From: Ephemerocybe angulata | Lineage: Eukaryota > Basidiomycota > Agaricomycetes > Agaricales > Psathyrellaceae | Reading direction: 5' to 3' | NCBI GenBank assembly: GCA_013368325.1 | Contig: JAACJK010000057.1 | Coordinates: forward strand, 62,001-126,000 | DNA length: 64,000 nt | Part shown: positions 12,263-24,700 of the stretch, piece after piece | Numbering within the stretch: the stretch's first letter is position 1 | How the letters are laid out: each line of letters opens with the position of its first letter | The notes under the pieces: generated by a model | Told to the model about the DNA's origin: nothing | Seen by the model: the letters and a program-made list of their open reading frames with translations, nothing else | Database searches by the model: none | Translations under genes and position numbers: made by a program

Positions 12263-13298
12263 ATGGTGAGCCACTCAGGTAAGAGTACCTAATTTCTATT
12301 AACATTGGAAGTCCCCGCAGAGAGCTGAACATTCTTACCTAGATCATACACACGTTTGGAAGAAACTCCCATCCGAACTCAAGACGGAAACCATTGACGC
12401 CATGGGGTTCGAAGACCTTGTCACCTTCAGCGCCGTCAGCAGAGATATCAGAGCAGAATGTAAAAGGAGGATGAAGCACCGGGTTGAAGCAATCCTGGAC
12501 AAGTTCACTTTGGGTTACGACGACACCATGAAGGCGATGAAGGACCACGGCGCAATCATTTCGGGGTCGTGCGCATTAGCTGTTTTGTTCTCAAACCCGT
12601 TCGAGCCAGGCGATATCGACTTCTACGTTGGGAAGAAGAGCGCTCCTGGATTCATCGCCTGGCTTTTATCGGCCACCAAGTACCAGGAGGTCCTTGGGAA
12701 GTCGCACCTTAGCAAGGACGGGGACGAGGAGTACAAACCTATAAATCGGGGAGTTGTCGCAGTTAAGGTGCTTGAAGAGGGCGAAACGAAGAGGAAGATG
12801 CACGTCTGCATCACGCAATATTGCAGCCCGGTCTCCATAATTTTTCAGTTCTACACAACATTATCAATGAACGTCATCACTTGTGCAGGCGTCGCATGCG
12901 CATACCCCGCACTGACATCCAGGGGCGTCGGCGTATTGGTGGGTAAGCCGCTTGCGAAGATCAAGGGTGTCCAGGAAAGGGTGAAGGAAGCTGCGAAGCG
13001 AGGATTCACAATCGTAACGAGCTGGGACGATGAGCTTGTGGCGAAAACCCTGGGCGCGCACGAATGCGGTGTCGGAAGAACATGTCCTCGACGTGTTCGA
13101 AATGTTAAGTCCAACCGAGGATTGCTGACAATGGCGCTCGTCGGACAAGGAGGGAGAGAAGTGCAAAATCTAATGCCGGACCTGTCCTGGCTAATGATTC
13201 CTGGAGGGAAATGTGGGGATGCATTAGAGAGTCTCGAGTTCGATAGATCCGAGTTGTCGAGGCGTTTCGTACCGCGACCTGTATCATTTCCTCCTTAG
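12263..13298 (+). CDS. Family A protein A1: F-box-like plus nucleotidyltransferase-like
   Basis: Exons 12263-12278 and 12343-13298 give 323 codons plus stop; the 64 bp intron is GT/AG. The N-terminus after splicing reads KKLPSELKTETID followed by GFEDLVTFSAVS, which matches an F-box helix pattern (about residues 10-45). Around residues 80-98 lies ISGSCALAVLF followed by GDIDFYV, the GS...DxD signature of DNA polymerase beta-like nucleotidyltransferases. The third acidic residue expected on a later strand is not apparent (KMHVCIT). A conserved TLSMNVIT segment follows, and a Cys/His cluster (HECGVGRTC) lies near residue 240. Expanded families of this kind are, from memory, common in mushroom genomes. 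Catalysis is doubtful and substrate unknown. Relatives here are A2 and A3. Confidence 0.7.
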
Positions 13299-13557
13299 TC
13301 ACATACCATTTCTATCATACGACGTGAAGTGCGATTGCAGGCTCGCTGGAGTAGAATGTGCGAAGTAGTAAGTGGAGGACTCTGCTGCTGCCTCAAAAGA
13401 CAAGCATTCCGAAGGTATAGGTAAACAATAGCAAATAACATTGAAGTCGACTCAGGAGGGGCGACTCGAAGACTCCTAGTACACTGAGGACGTCCTACAT
13501 GCTACCTACCCGAAGGCGCGTTCGATCGACGATACAAGATTGAAAATCCGCAACACC
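13299..13557. other. Intergenic region between convergent A1 and C2
   Basis: A 259 bp gap between the stop codons of A1 (plus) and C2 (minus). It probably holds the two 3' ends. No repeat or structured element was noticed. Confidence 0.5.
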
Positions 13558-14859
13558 TCACATCTTGTGGATTACGACGAACTGGATAAAGAGATCCGCT
13601 CTACGACAAGGAGGTGAGGTGAAAGGGCAGAGCGTCAGTCGAGCCGAGTACGCGACCGTCACAATCGCCTCCGTGGGCACTTCACCGAGGTGTAGGGGCA
13701 AGGCTTTGACTCGGACCCAGACATCTTCGTTCACCTCCATTTCCGACTGGGAGGCGTCATATACAGGAACTAGGACAGAGGCGTCAACTATGCGTCTTGA
13801 ATACGGGTCTGGCAGGAAACGCAAAGGCGTATTGCGAGGTTTAGAGGGCTTACCATCAGTGTCGTACCTCAGGCCGTTCGGGAAATCGTAGGATCCAAGA
13901 TGCCGCGTATTGTCAGGTGAATCCGACGGTCCTTGCTGGTATGGTGAAGGTTTAGAAGGCCACGGTGCGACTGCTAGATCCATTCGAGAACCTGCGTTGG
14001 AATCAGCTAAACCGATCGAGACTACGCAGCTGTAGTAATGGAGAGGCGTACCTTCCGGATGCGTCTTGAAGATGAGGCATTCACCCAAGAAGGACTCGAA
14101 TAGTACGTCGTAGCAGTGGCTTATGGCGCCTAGGTAAGCCATCGCTCTTTGATATTCATGCTTGAAGGCCCACAGCATTAATCTGTGATCAGAGACGTCG
14201 ATGATAGAGCTCCTCGGCTGTCGTGTCGGTTGCCTGAGCAGAGATTTCGCGACTACACCGCTGGTAAAATAGCAAACCGTCCGCTGACCGCCGTCGCGCC
14301 TCAGAGGTGCTGCGTCGAGGGGTGCAGCGAAGTAGGTGAATATGCCTGACTCGAGTGCAACAGCTCGGCCGACATCCGCCCTTGCTGGATTCACCATAAC
14401 TCCTTTTCCTTCTAACAGGAGCATGCCTTTTAGTTGCCTGCGTTCGAGTCTCTTTGTCAGATGGCTATACAATTCAGTATCTTAATCGCCCTCACTCGGA
14501 CAGCCAAGAATGCTCGCTACCATCCTGGTAATATTCCCTTGCGTAAGAAGGGGAGTACCCGGCTTCATTGTTCCAAGCGACCGCTCCTGTTGAGCGAAGC
14601 CGTATGTCGCTGCGCTAACGTCAATACTTTGCTTAGGAGACAGAAAAGATCGCTTGTACTTGCCCGAGCACCGGGAGGATCCTCCCATCTTCGTGAAGCC
14701 AAGGATCCATTTCGCTCTGCTGAACAGCCTGCCCAGGCAAGAGGAATTGCGAAGTCCAGTGCATGTAGTAACGCCTCGAAAACTAGGGGGAAAAGCCAGC
14801 GGAAAAAGAGGTAGAGTGCTGGAGGGTGGCGGAGACTGCCGAAACTGAAAGGTCCCCAT
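13558..14859 (-). CDS. Family C protein, member C2 (unknown function)
   Basis: Five minus-strand exons, 14660-14859, 14496-14609, 14052-14437, 13854-13991 and 13558-13769, encode 349 codons plus stop with phases 2,2,1,1. Motifs: VMVNPARAD, VCYFTSG, DHRLMLWAFKHEYQRAMAYLGA, YDFPNGLRYDTD, VPVYDA, AIVTVAYSA and IQFVVIH. The two downstream introns (60 and 84 bp) are multiples of three and contain no stop, so the last 304 codons also read through unspliced; paralogue phases argue that they are spliced. Exon 1 from the ATG at 14859 is 200 bp, the same length as in C1. Its start lies 269 bp from the divergent B2 start. Function unknown. Confidence 0.75.
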
Positions 14860-15128
14860 TATTTTGTCACGCAGTATATGTGACCAGAAGGCGAGGTTCA
14901 GAAGCTGATCGCGCGAGAGGCAAGAAGGAACGCTGCCGCCGGTAGACCCTGTAAAGGAAGCAACGTCTCTTGAGCATCGATCCACGGACACCGGCGGCAC
15001 GAAGACATATGATTTGAAGTACACGCCGAGACGTCCATATCCCACGTTCAAAAGAACGCGATATAATCACCAAAGTATTGCTGTATCCAAATCACTCTCC
15101 TTGCATCGCGCTCCTGCCACTGAGAATT
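14860..15128. promoter_or_regulatory. Shared intergenic region of divergent C2 and B2
   Basis: A 269 bp stretch separates the start codons of C2 (minus, 14859) and B2 (plus, 15129). Both genes must be promoted from here or from just inside the neighbour, so a bidirectional promoter is likely. I see no canonical TATA box that decides the matter. This is inferred from layout only. Confidence 0.4.
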
Positions 15129-15620
15129 ATGCGCTATCTAACTGTGCTCGACGTAGATTTCGTCCTCCAAGACACGACGCCTATTACTACGGCCGAGTAT
15201 ACAACAGCGGACGAGTACGAAGCGGTACTAAATGCTCGAGCCGAAGCCGTCTCACAATCTCTTCCACCTTTCGACACCGGCACGTTGCCCGAATACGACT
15301 TCAAGGTACAACTTTACGGCGTCGCCCACCGGTTCATTTCTACTTTGGCGCAAGTTCGTGCGCACCACCCCTCCCAAGAGCCGAGGTTCTGGATAATGTT
15401 CGGGGAGGTCATGGGGATATGGAGACGCGTACCGTTCCTCAGGAGGGGAGGAGCCATCGAAAGGGTGGGTGCGGTCGACCAACTGCAGGGGGACCCAAGC
15501 ACTTACACTACGTTTACGAGCAGCTCAGGAGTTACACGCTGGAAGGGGCAATCTCCACGCCTCCCGAGTCGTTGCCTCCCTCCCGAGGACGAGACTCGTG
15601 GAAGAGAGATTTTTGCATGA
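15129..15620 (+). CDS. Family B small protein, member B2 (unknown function)
   Basis: A single-exon frame of 163 codons from the ATG at 15129; in-frame upstream sequence also has a Met at 15078. The core matches B1 and B3: SLPPF, EYDFKVQL, a helical segment, QVRAHHPSQEPRFW, IMFGEVMGIW and VPFL. The tail after VPFLRR is not conserved and is rich in Ser, Thr, Arg and Pro, so the true end could instead involve a splice site that I did not detect. The protein is probably soluble. It sits head-to-head with C2. No catalytic motif is visible. Confidence 0.6.
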   Translation: MRYLTVLDVDFVLQDTTPITTAEYTTADEYEAVLNARAEAVSQSLPPFDTGTLPEYDFKVQLYGVAHRFISTLAQVRAHHPSQEPRFWIMFGEVMGIWRRVPFLRRGGAIERVGAVDQLQGDPSTYTTFTSSSGVTRWKGQSPRLPSRCLPPEDETRGREIFA

Positions 15621-16402
15621 CCAGGCATAAGAAGGTTTACGTGAGTGCGGTGATTCATGCATTCTTGCACAACAGGAAGCTCATCACATTTTACACTACC
15701 AGAAAGAACTGCGACGGCTCGGCAACGACGTTCAATGGCGTAGGTGGAAGATGGAGGAGTCGAGAGACTTCTGCATTCGCATGCACTTATCTGAATGTAC
15801 GCAAGGACGGATGGGAGGTACAACGCCACCGGTGCCCTGCTTATGCAAGGTCAGCAAAGTCGAGCACTCGGAAGAAAGCTGCTGCTGCTTGGTTTAACCA
15901 TACACTGTAGCGATACCTTTCACTGAGCATGCTCATACGCCGCATCGCGTTATCAAAGCCTTGCTTAGCAATTTTATTGAGGTCATGGGCGAAAACAGGA
16001 TGCATCGCGAGGAACAACCGCCGTAAGAGAGGAGCAAGCAGGGGTAGTATCCGTCAAACATATATTGGTGAAAATAGTTTCGGGGTCTTCAGTCGTAAAG
16101 CTCAGGCTAAGGAGACGCTCCGCACCGGGGCAACTGTGAATGTTTAAAGGTGATGAGCATAGTAAATGTATCCATACTCCTAAGCACTCACTTTCAGCTA
16201 CCTTAAACTTCCTACACGGGGATCGTCGGGCTACGCAAGACGTACGGGGTCTCTCGTAACGCAGCTGCCACTGCATCCTTAATGGGCTCTGTAGAAAAGA
16301 AAGTAAGCAAACTAGAGGTAGATAAAATACGGTGAAGGGCGGATATGATGAAGTACGGAATCACCAGAGTATATTCCCAAAGATCGGTATCCCACTGAAA
16401 CA
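15621..16402. other. Gene-poor interval
   Basis: About 780 bp between B2 and the minus-strand gene ending at 16403. Frames are short and show no family motif. No repeat was noticed. Confidence 0.45.
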
Positions 16403-16882
16403 TCAGGTCGGTCCAAGGAGCACAGTGCCCGACAGGGATGTGGCGCCTGGATCTAGCCGCCCAGAGGAGGTCGTGATATATTTTCTGCGACCGATTCGGT
16501 CAGCGAGCCTCGAGGGCGGGCGTGGATTGCGTACCTCCATGACCAAGAACGACACCGCTTTCATATGCTCGGGAAAATAAAACACGCGGTGGAAATGCCA
16601 TCTCGCGAAACATACCGAAAACATGGCACGTAGGAATTCTTTCTCCTTGCCTTGCGCAACGGCGGTCGTGTAAAAGAAGGAACAGTCATCGATGAAGGTC
16701 CGCTGTTCATCTGCCCCACCACGGCACCTGCTAAACACCTTTTGGCTGAATCTGTGCCACGGAGCCTGGTGGAGGACTGTTAGCGATCGCGACACGTTTA
16801 GAAAGAAAGCATGACACACGGTGAACCGACGTATTGCCTCTTCCAGCCAGTCGTCTGGCACCCAGCCTCGGTTCGGGTCCAT
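16403..16882 (-). CDS. Hypothetical protein, terminal exon (family D, unknown)
   Basis: A 159-codon minus-strand frame with ATG at 16882 and stop at 16403. A good acceptor (TTTCATAG) lies just upstream of the ATG, and a GTATAT donor about 56 bp further out, so coding sequence may extend to about 17190; that part is not resolved. The protein has aromatic helical stretches (DEQRTFIDDCSFFY, KEFLRAMF, WHFHRVFYF). The spacing of an acidic residue, Phe, Trp and a final Phe resembles the family B core (E..FW..F...W...PF), but this may be chance. The C-terminal tail is basic and Ser/Thr-rich. No known domain recognised. Confidence 0.4.
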   Translation of the reverse strand: MDPNRGWVPDDWLEEAIRRFTVCHAFFLNVSRSLTVLHQAPWHRFSQKVFSRCRGGADEQRTFIDDCSFFYTTAVAQGKEKEFLRAMFSVCFARWHFHRVFYFPEHMKAVSFLVMEVRNPRPPSRLADRIGRRKYITTSSGRLDPGATSLSGTVLLGPT

Positions 16883-17190
16883 GACCTATGAAACGGTTAT
16901 AAGGAAACAAAACGTTTAGAGCGATATCTTGTATATATACGAAAGCGAGGGGCTGAGAGGAAGACACTGAGTGGGGCGGAGAGGGAGAGGCAGTGAAAAA
17001 GAGGATAGATAGTAAGCGACAAGAAGGCCGCCGCTGCAGCATGCGTGGCCTTTCCGATAGTCGCAAAGTCGCCCTCAAAGGTCCTCGGGGAATAATGCAG
17101 ACGGTCATACAGGTTGGGTACGGCACCGGGCAGAAGGAAGGAAGGGCGTTTCGAGGAGGAGAAGGCTGCTGGAAGAAACAACGTCACTTC

Positions 17191-17696
17191 CAGAACGTTC
17201 TCTATCGATTAAGCCGTATGAGACACGCGGATGGGCTGCAAAGCTTCTATCGGAAGTGATCCTTCAGACCGCGAAAGGCAAACGAGCAGATATCGAAGGC
17301 CTATTCCGCGCCTTTACATGGTTAGATCTGCTGGTCTTGCAATATATCGAGATTTGAGACCGCGGCTTATCGATCGTATTCCGCGCAACAAGAATGCGGG
17401 AACTACGTCTTTATTTCGAATCTTTCCAATCTCTTTAACGGATCTAAAATGCGTTGCTGCTTACTACGATGCGAATATCGAGAGAATAACGTCGGTCTCG
17501 CTGACGTTTCTACGCCAGCGAGACCGATGGAGACTGAGGGCATGTCGCACCGTGCAAGCAGCGATTAACCCCTCGGAAAACAGTGTCTAGTAAGAGGAAA
17601 CGTACAGAAATTTCCCCCATCACCCAGAAGTGGAGCGGTTTCCTGTATGCAAAAGGACTATAAAACCTCATAGCACGCAAGAATAACCGGCACAAC
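17191..17696. other. Gene-poor interval before C3
   Basis: About 500 bp with no supported gene. Short frames on both strands lack resemblance to the local families. It should contain the C3 promoter; a TATAAA-like site lies near 17660, about 37 bp upstream of the C3 start codon. Confidence 0.4.
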
Positions 17697-18985
17697 ATGC
17701 CCTACTACTATCGCGTGCCCTATGGCCTCCTTGAAAAAGGTATGCGTGGGATGCCACACAAGAGCCCGGAGGAGTGGAACTTGAGCCCGGGGCGATACCT
17801 GCCCGACGTTAGGTGAGGTTAAATGCACTCCACAGCCATTTGTCGTCATCATAAACATGTTCCACCCCCTCTGTAGTGACATCGAGCTTCTACCATTTGG
17901 TCAGTGGTACGATGGCGCAGAGAGTGATGGCATATCATCTGTCGTCATCAGAGACACGCTACTGGAACTGCCCGAGACTCACTGGGCCGCAGAGTAAGTG
18001 AACATAAATTGCAGGATTATAGATGGGCCTCACGCGTCGTGTCGTAGGAGACTTCATCAAGCCCTGAACTTTACTGCCTTTGGGCCGATCGTGAACCCTG
18101 CACGCGCCCCGCTTGGTTTAGTGCAGGCTCTGGAGAGCGAAGTCGGGACTTATCTCGTCGTACCACCCACCCTTCGCATACACCGCGAAAACGGAGACCC
18201 GAAAATGGCGTGCTTCGTCATGTCTGGGATAGTTTCAGGGTCTCATATTCGTGGAGACGGCTTCACGTCCACCCCAATTTCCTCCGGCAGGACGAGGACT
18301 GACCGACGGCTCAGCCTCCGCCCGTTGTTTGGTGAGTATCAGCGATCATTGGCATACATAGGCGCGTCTATAGGGCAGTCTTCAATCGCCTACGAGTTCG
18401 ACAACGCGTGTATATCCTTCATAACGAGAAGAAAAGGTGAGCTTGAAGCGCACTACCTTGGCATGGCACGTACCGCATGCTGATGATGAATCACAGAACC
18501 TCAGCATGTCGTCGGCTTTGACATTGCCTTGGGCGCGCCTAGAGCGCCAATACCTCCAGCGGATACGACCAGTGGAGGCAGGCTCCCTCTAAGATCTATG
18601 ATGAAGGGACCACAACCCTTTCACCTCACCCCGCACGATGATATCCGAGCAGGTGCATACACCGCCAGCATGGATTTTCCTGTCGCGCTGCGGTTCGAGA
18701 CGGAGAGTAAGTAGCCTTTAGAAATTTTAGCATCACGCGGCATGCTCACCTCGCTTTCAAGTACCGGTGTTCGACGCCACCGACCCTGGCTTATCTCTCT
18801 GCAAGGAAGGAGGGCCACTCTGGGAGGACATCCTTCGGCTTCCGCTATTTAGGGAGGAGATTCCGAAATCAGCCCTGGTGACTGTCGGGTACACGGCTGC
18901 TGTGGACGAGGCAAGAGATTCACCCAGGGCCCCTCTGTTGACCTTTGGCATACAGTTCGTCATTGTCCATCTTCTCTCCATGTAA
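17697..18985 (+). CDS. Family C protein, member C3 (unknown function)
   Basis: Five exons, 17697-17812, 17877-17993, 18048-18436, 18497-18706 and 18762-18985, give 351 codons plus stop. All introns are GT/AG (54-64 bp) with phases 2,2,1,1. Exon 2 carries DIELLPFGQWYD. Exon 3 carries PIVNPARAP, MACFVMSG, DRRLSLRPLFGEYQRSLAYIGA and ISFITR. Exon 4 is linker plus DFPVALRFETE, and exon 5 has IPVFDAT, ALVTVGYTA and IQFVIVH. It is one of the clearest members and useful as a family reference. The motif order is fixed among paralogues while linkers vary. Strand-like alternation in the last exon suggests a beta-rich C-terminal domain; that is inference. No signal peptide or membrane helix. Confidence 0.8.
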
Positions 18986-21727
18986 CTTCACTCTTCGTGC
19001 TCTCTCTCTTTCATTAAATGCCTTATACGAATATTCCTGTTATCAAACTGCATCTACCCTCATTAACAGCCAAAGAAAACTCACCTATGAGCGCAACCGG
19101 ATGGGCAAGGGTACGTAACTACACAGCACCGTCCTGATAGAGGCAGAAAGGAGATCATATAGCTTGACGTGGAGGACAGATGTTCGATGGAAAAGGACCG
19201 CGTTCTTCCATGGCACCTCAAAGCACCAGCATCATCAGTATCGACCAATACGCCATAGCGAATTCGAGCACGACCTGAAGGGAAGCCAAGGCGAGGGCAA
19301 CGAGTCGCAACCTTGGTTAAACAGCTGGCTGGAATATTAGGAATAACGGTGAGCGTGCAGATACTCGAACGATGGAGGGTGTCCCACCCGGGGCCATTGT
19401 AGGGGTGAAATTGGGCCTGATAGCGAAGTCGAGGCGACGCGCGGCCTAAAGAAACAAGCACTAGGAGAGCACAGGACAAGGCATGAGGACAGGTTGCTCA
19501 AATCGAGGGGTATGATATGATGCGACGTACGGTGAATAAGGCACTTTGTTACGATGTAGAGTTGGCGGAAGACGGGGAGGGGTGCGTCCAATGACGTGGC
19601 GAATTTTCACGACAACGCTGCCTGTTTAAAGTCAAGGAAACCAGTAACATAACCCGGAACCGAATACAAGCATGCAGGTTATAAGCGTGGAACCATATGA
19701 GGAGCGTCGCTGCACTATGAATGAGCATTTCGCTGAGCTGACACCCGTTTATCCACGAAAAACAGCCGATGCGTCTACCCAGCTCGAACAAACGCTGAGT
19801 ATTTGCTCAGACTCTGCCTTCGGCCAGCTACAGGAGCGGCATAGGGTCCTAGCGACACTGAAGAAGATCGAACTTCTCGGTGGAAGGCATGGGAAGCAGA
19901 GCAGTTTTCGAGCGAGAGGTCGAGATGAAAGATTTAGCACGGATTCCTACAACAAATAATTAGATGAAATAGTTAACAAAATCGAATTTGTATGGAACGT
20001 ACGCGTCATCCAACTCCACCGCTCGAAACTGGACAGGATCCGCGCACCCCGTCCTTGAAAAGTCTACCACAAAGGGGCGACACCTTGAACGAAGAAGGCC
20101 AATGTTGAAAATGACAGATGCACCTGTAACAGAAGGAGCTACGTCGCAGCGAGCCAACTCCTGAGGATCGATTAGAGTAGAGCGAGTGTCAAGAGAGCGT
20201 ATCTCGAAGCAAGCGGGCTCTCACTGGACCAAGCATGGGGCAGGTTGGGTGGCGAAGGCTACACTCGAACGAAAGAAGGAGAGGGAGGCAAACACAGAAC
20301 CGGAGGCAGCCCGCAGGACACGCCGGACAATGGGGACGCGGCAAAGACGCAGGGCATGCCGGCGCGAATGGGGCATGGATACAGCTCCCTTTCAATCAAT
20401 GCAAGGGCGAGATATAAGAACCACGATAGAGAAAGACTAAGGCGTTAACCGGACATGGAAGGTCGAAACGGCCAAATGCGCGCAGTCTGCAGAATGCGAT
20501 ATCGGGTGGCACTAATAGAATACCAATTTGAGTACGGCAAAGCGGCAAAGACACAGTGAACACGGACCTGTACCAGCGACTCGCATGGACCAGAGCGCGT
20601 GCCTATTGCATGTTTGGCAAGGACAAGAAGGGGAGAATCACTCTCAATAAGTTGGATTTCGCTTATAGGTTTCGTACAAAAAACTGCATTAGGCTGTTTT
20701 CAGGTCGACGAGAGGATTGAGACAATCTCCCCATCGACAGGAGGCGTTTGAGGCAGTGAACGAGCTTCACTTCACTGGGCGAATTTAGCAGCGTCGATAA
20801 ATTCGCATTTTGAAATGATGACGCGTCGCCTGGAAATTCGAGATCAAAAAGACGATTAATGTCTTGAAGAATAAACGATCCTAAAAATCGCAATCTTTAA
20901 GCAGGTGCTAGAGGATTTCGGAAAGCAGTCCTACCTGCACATGCTGTGGCACAACCGTACCACTCGAAACAATTATGAGTCGATAAAACGGTGTTCGCAC
21001 CTCGGTCTGACCTAGTTCGTCTCCGGGAGGATGGAACGACCAAGATCAAGGGCACGTAGGCCTACACAGGTCCGGTCTATGCCTAAGGACAAAGTGAGAG
21101 CAGTAAGCGCTGGCGGAAACCCGTGCAGAGAGCCGTACGAGGCACCTGCACATCAAGACAGATCATGCTCGATGTGCGGCTACATCGAAAAAGATATAAA
21201 ATAAAATAAAATGAAAATAAAATAAAATAATAAAGTGTCGGCACGTACCCTAATATCAAGTATGTCGGGCCTTGAGGCTCTTTCTAGAAAGGTGAGGAAT
21301 ACAACGACGCAGTGGTGGTGAAAAAAAGAACGCGTTACCGGGGTTCTCGCTAGAGTAGGGATGCTGCAGTCAGGTAGGTGTCAATGCTGAGCATGCTCTG
21401 GCAGCGAACGATAAAACGAAAGACACAAATCTTTAGGGAGCAGAACCTCTCGGAGGTAGAGGTGGCAATAACAAACGCTCGGTAAGACGTCTAGAGCCTG
21501 GACATGGTCAACTGGAACAGGTAAGCAGAACATCGAGATAGCAGTAAAGACACGTCATCGCGTAGAGCTGAAGAAAGTCAGTTGGTGAGAAAGAGTAAGT
21601 AAACGGAAGACACAGCTGATGAAGTATCGAAGTCACCCAGAGCACGACTTCAAGGAGGTGAAGTACAACTGATCGCCTTTCCTCATTCCGATGCTAAGAT
21701 ATTGACGATCTAATAGTTCTACAACCT
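18986..21727. other. Large gene-poor interval
   Basis: About 2.7 kb without a gene I can support. A minus-strand stretch at 19960-20157 (TGCADPVQFRAVELDD, ending at a stop) and one at 20663-20893 look mildly protein-like and may be decayed exons. A short AT-rich microsatellite lies at 21191-21232. The rest shows only short overlapping frames. Confidence 0.4.
21191..21232. repeat. AAAAT/AAAATA microsatellite
   Basis: Imperfect pentanucleotide repeats of the type TAAAA with single-base variants. It is the only long A/T simple repeat in this interval. It sits about 500 bp beyond the 3' end of the minus-strand JmjC-like gene. Confidence 0.8.
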
Positions 21728-24700
21728 CTACATCAGCTTCCACTCCTGCGGCAAAGAGCGAAGGCACTTACTCTGAGGAAAGACGTCGAAAGGAGGATCC
21801 ACCGGTCGAGAGAACTTCCATGCATCCCACCGAAGGGTCGAGGGCTCGAGACAGGTCAATCGGAACTGGTCGTAGGCTTCTTTAACAGAACTGTTCGCTT
21901 CGACGATCCACGAAAGCTGGCGACGGAAAATGTCTTGAACATAGGGCTGACTAAACCCTGAGCCCTCCACCATCGCAAGCGACTCTGATGCAGGGTATAC
22001 TGAATCGAACATCAGACGAATCTGAAGAGTAGTCCATGCAAGCATGGGTTCGTAGACGGAGGACTTTAGACTCCCCTCGCTGAAAGGTGCCAAGGAGGAA
22101 AGTATATCGAGAGTTTGTCCGAGTAACCCTCTTGCGTAGGTGTACGTTCTCCTAGCGTGCTCAGGCAATGCGTTCGCGTCGTTGCGGATGTGGGAGTCGA
22201 CGAGCGAAAGCTGCGAGGAAGGAGCAGCAGACGAGGTCATGTACGTGCCTAGGGAAAGCACGTTCAATAACTCGATTGTGCAAAAAAACGAACACAGCCT
22301 GATATGATCCTCCTTGGAAAACAGAGATGGGAGATACGCGCAGTCTTAAGAGAATAACAAGCCTCAGCATACGTCTGATAAAGCGACGAGGAAGCGAGAG
22401 AGCGCACCATCGAGGTCTCCTGTCCCTGATACGAGCTCTGCATGCAGGTATGTCAAGAAACGAACGAGCATCTCCGACGTAAGTTCGTAGTTGGGGTCCC
22501 GCTTGTGGGTCTTCTGGAAGAGTGCGTGTATACGAGCGTAGAGTGTGCAGTCCATCGTCTCCCATATGTAGTAATGACCTCCTCGACTTACAGTCGGCTC
22601 AAGCGTGAAAACCGCGTACGAGACGCCTGGAGGCACGATGCTACAAGCCCTCAGTCAGCCCCGTGAAAACATTTAGAAACGAGAAGCTCACAGTCTACTG
22701 CCTCTTCTGAGAAGCATGGCCTCCGTTGTCATTGATCCTCCTGAGGGTTTCCAAGCATTGTGGGCAAGCCCTGCGTCGGTGCTCGTGTCTTCGTTGGCCC
22801 TTTTGTTGGGGTTGTATGCCACCACTACCCATTGTGCCCCGTCCAAGACATCGATATAGGTACCCATCCCAGCCGGATTGACGCGCCAACCGGAGCAGAC
22901 GTTTGAAGTGGCGGCAAGGAACCAGTGCCAGCATCCTGCTGGATACGGAGCCTTCTGGACATAGTCGCCGTAGTTGGTGCTGTCCCACACCAGGCGATGG
23001 ACAGGAAAGGGTGATACGTCGGGCGAGCGGGCGTAGTCCGGTAGTTCAAGGGTGGTCAGAGGGATTTGCCTGCTTCCGGGTGCCGAGGCGCTATCGAGGA
23101 GGTCTTGGAGACATCCGGCTCGTATCCATCCACGACAATCGCCTTTGGATACAGGGGTAGTCTGATCTACAAGTGAAGTACTGTTGTTAATGAACGAAAT
23201 TACAGAGGGCAGGGGCATACACGTACCTTCAACGAGCACTACAGTATCTAAAGGTGCTAACACAGAAAGCCCCTTGGAAGTAAAGGGGACAGTAGGACTG
23301 TCGTACTCTTTCAAAACGATGCATGTTCGAGCATCCAAAACGCCGCCACGCTTCACGCTCGAGGCCACGTCCGGTATATCTTCGGCCGAGGCGACGCGAA
23401 ATATAGAACGTGACGGTTCAGCAACATGAAGAGGCTGGCGATGTCCGGACAAAACAGAAACAAAACCATCCTCGACTGCGGCCTTCAAGGCATTGTAAAA
23501 AGTAGCCTGCGGCTGCAACTAAACATTGGTGAGTAAAGGCGGAGAGTGGAGGGGAGAAGCTCACATAAAAAGTGGGACTCCACCAGACAACGTCGCCCTC
23601 GGGGACGAACACGCGATCCGGATCGTCGTACATACCACCCTATCGAAAAATGAGAGCCTTAGCGCGACGGGACACAGTACTGGCCATATGCCACTCACCG
23701 TAACGGGGATACAGTCGCGTTCGCGAACAATCAAGCGCACAGCGCGCAGAGTAATAGCTGCGCGTTCTACAGAACATGCTAGCTCAGCCACTTTATCGGG
23801 CCCTTCGGAAGCGATATGTTGGAGGCGGGATTCGGAAGGCGAAGGAGCCGGAAGAACCGAGGAGGGAGGCTCGGAGACAACCGTAGTTTGGAGGTCGTGA
23901 AGGGGCTGGGCATCGTCGTTTGCGACAGCGTCCGGCTTGCGACGAATACATCGCTTCACGGTCCCCTTGGCATGGCTCGGAGAGGGTCTCTTCTTGACGT
24001 TGACGTTGGAGAGGAAGGAGGTGGCACATCCACTATACAAAGTAAGCGCTGTCGACGCAAAGGTATCGAAACCGTCTATGGTTATCATTAGAAACAGCAA
24101 ATGCAATAGGGCGGTGGAAACAACCTCTTGGATAGTACCACGACCTCAGAGCACCGTCCATGGCAGAAGCGTTGCTCTCCTCTGTCAATACTTTGAGGAG
24201 CTCCTCGGCGATTTCGTATCCTCTCAATTCCCCTCGAGCTATGCGATAAATGACTTGGAAGATAGAAGCGTTCATTGCTTGAAGTTCAGGTGGCCTCTCA
24301 GAACCCAGTGCCTTGCAAGTCTGCGAGAGGACGAGAGCACAAGCGTAAGCCACATTGCAAGGGAGAGGAAACCGAACACCCCACCAGGATCATTTCTTCC
24401 AGGCATACGGAGTCGCCGGTGAGATTTCGCATCGTCAAAACGTATATGGGGTCGATGAACACGATGCCATGAAGAAGGCCATTCAGTGTTGGAAAACGAG
24501 GGCGTGCAGATACGAAGGCTTTAAAACTGGGCGACGTCAGAAGGCGGGAGGAGAACATGATATGAGTGGACGGTTCATCGGGTCCAAGTGTCTTAGGAAA
24601 CGTGAAAATGCCCTGATAGGAACACAATTGAGCGACAGCACGAGAGAGAAAGAGGGACATACCCGTAGGAGCAAGTTCAAATGCAATCCCGCCATCTCCA

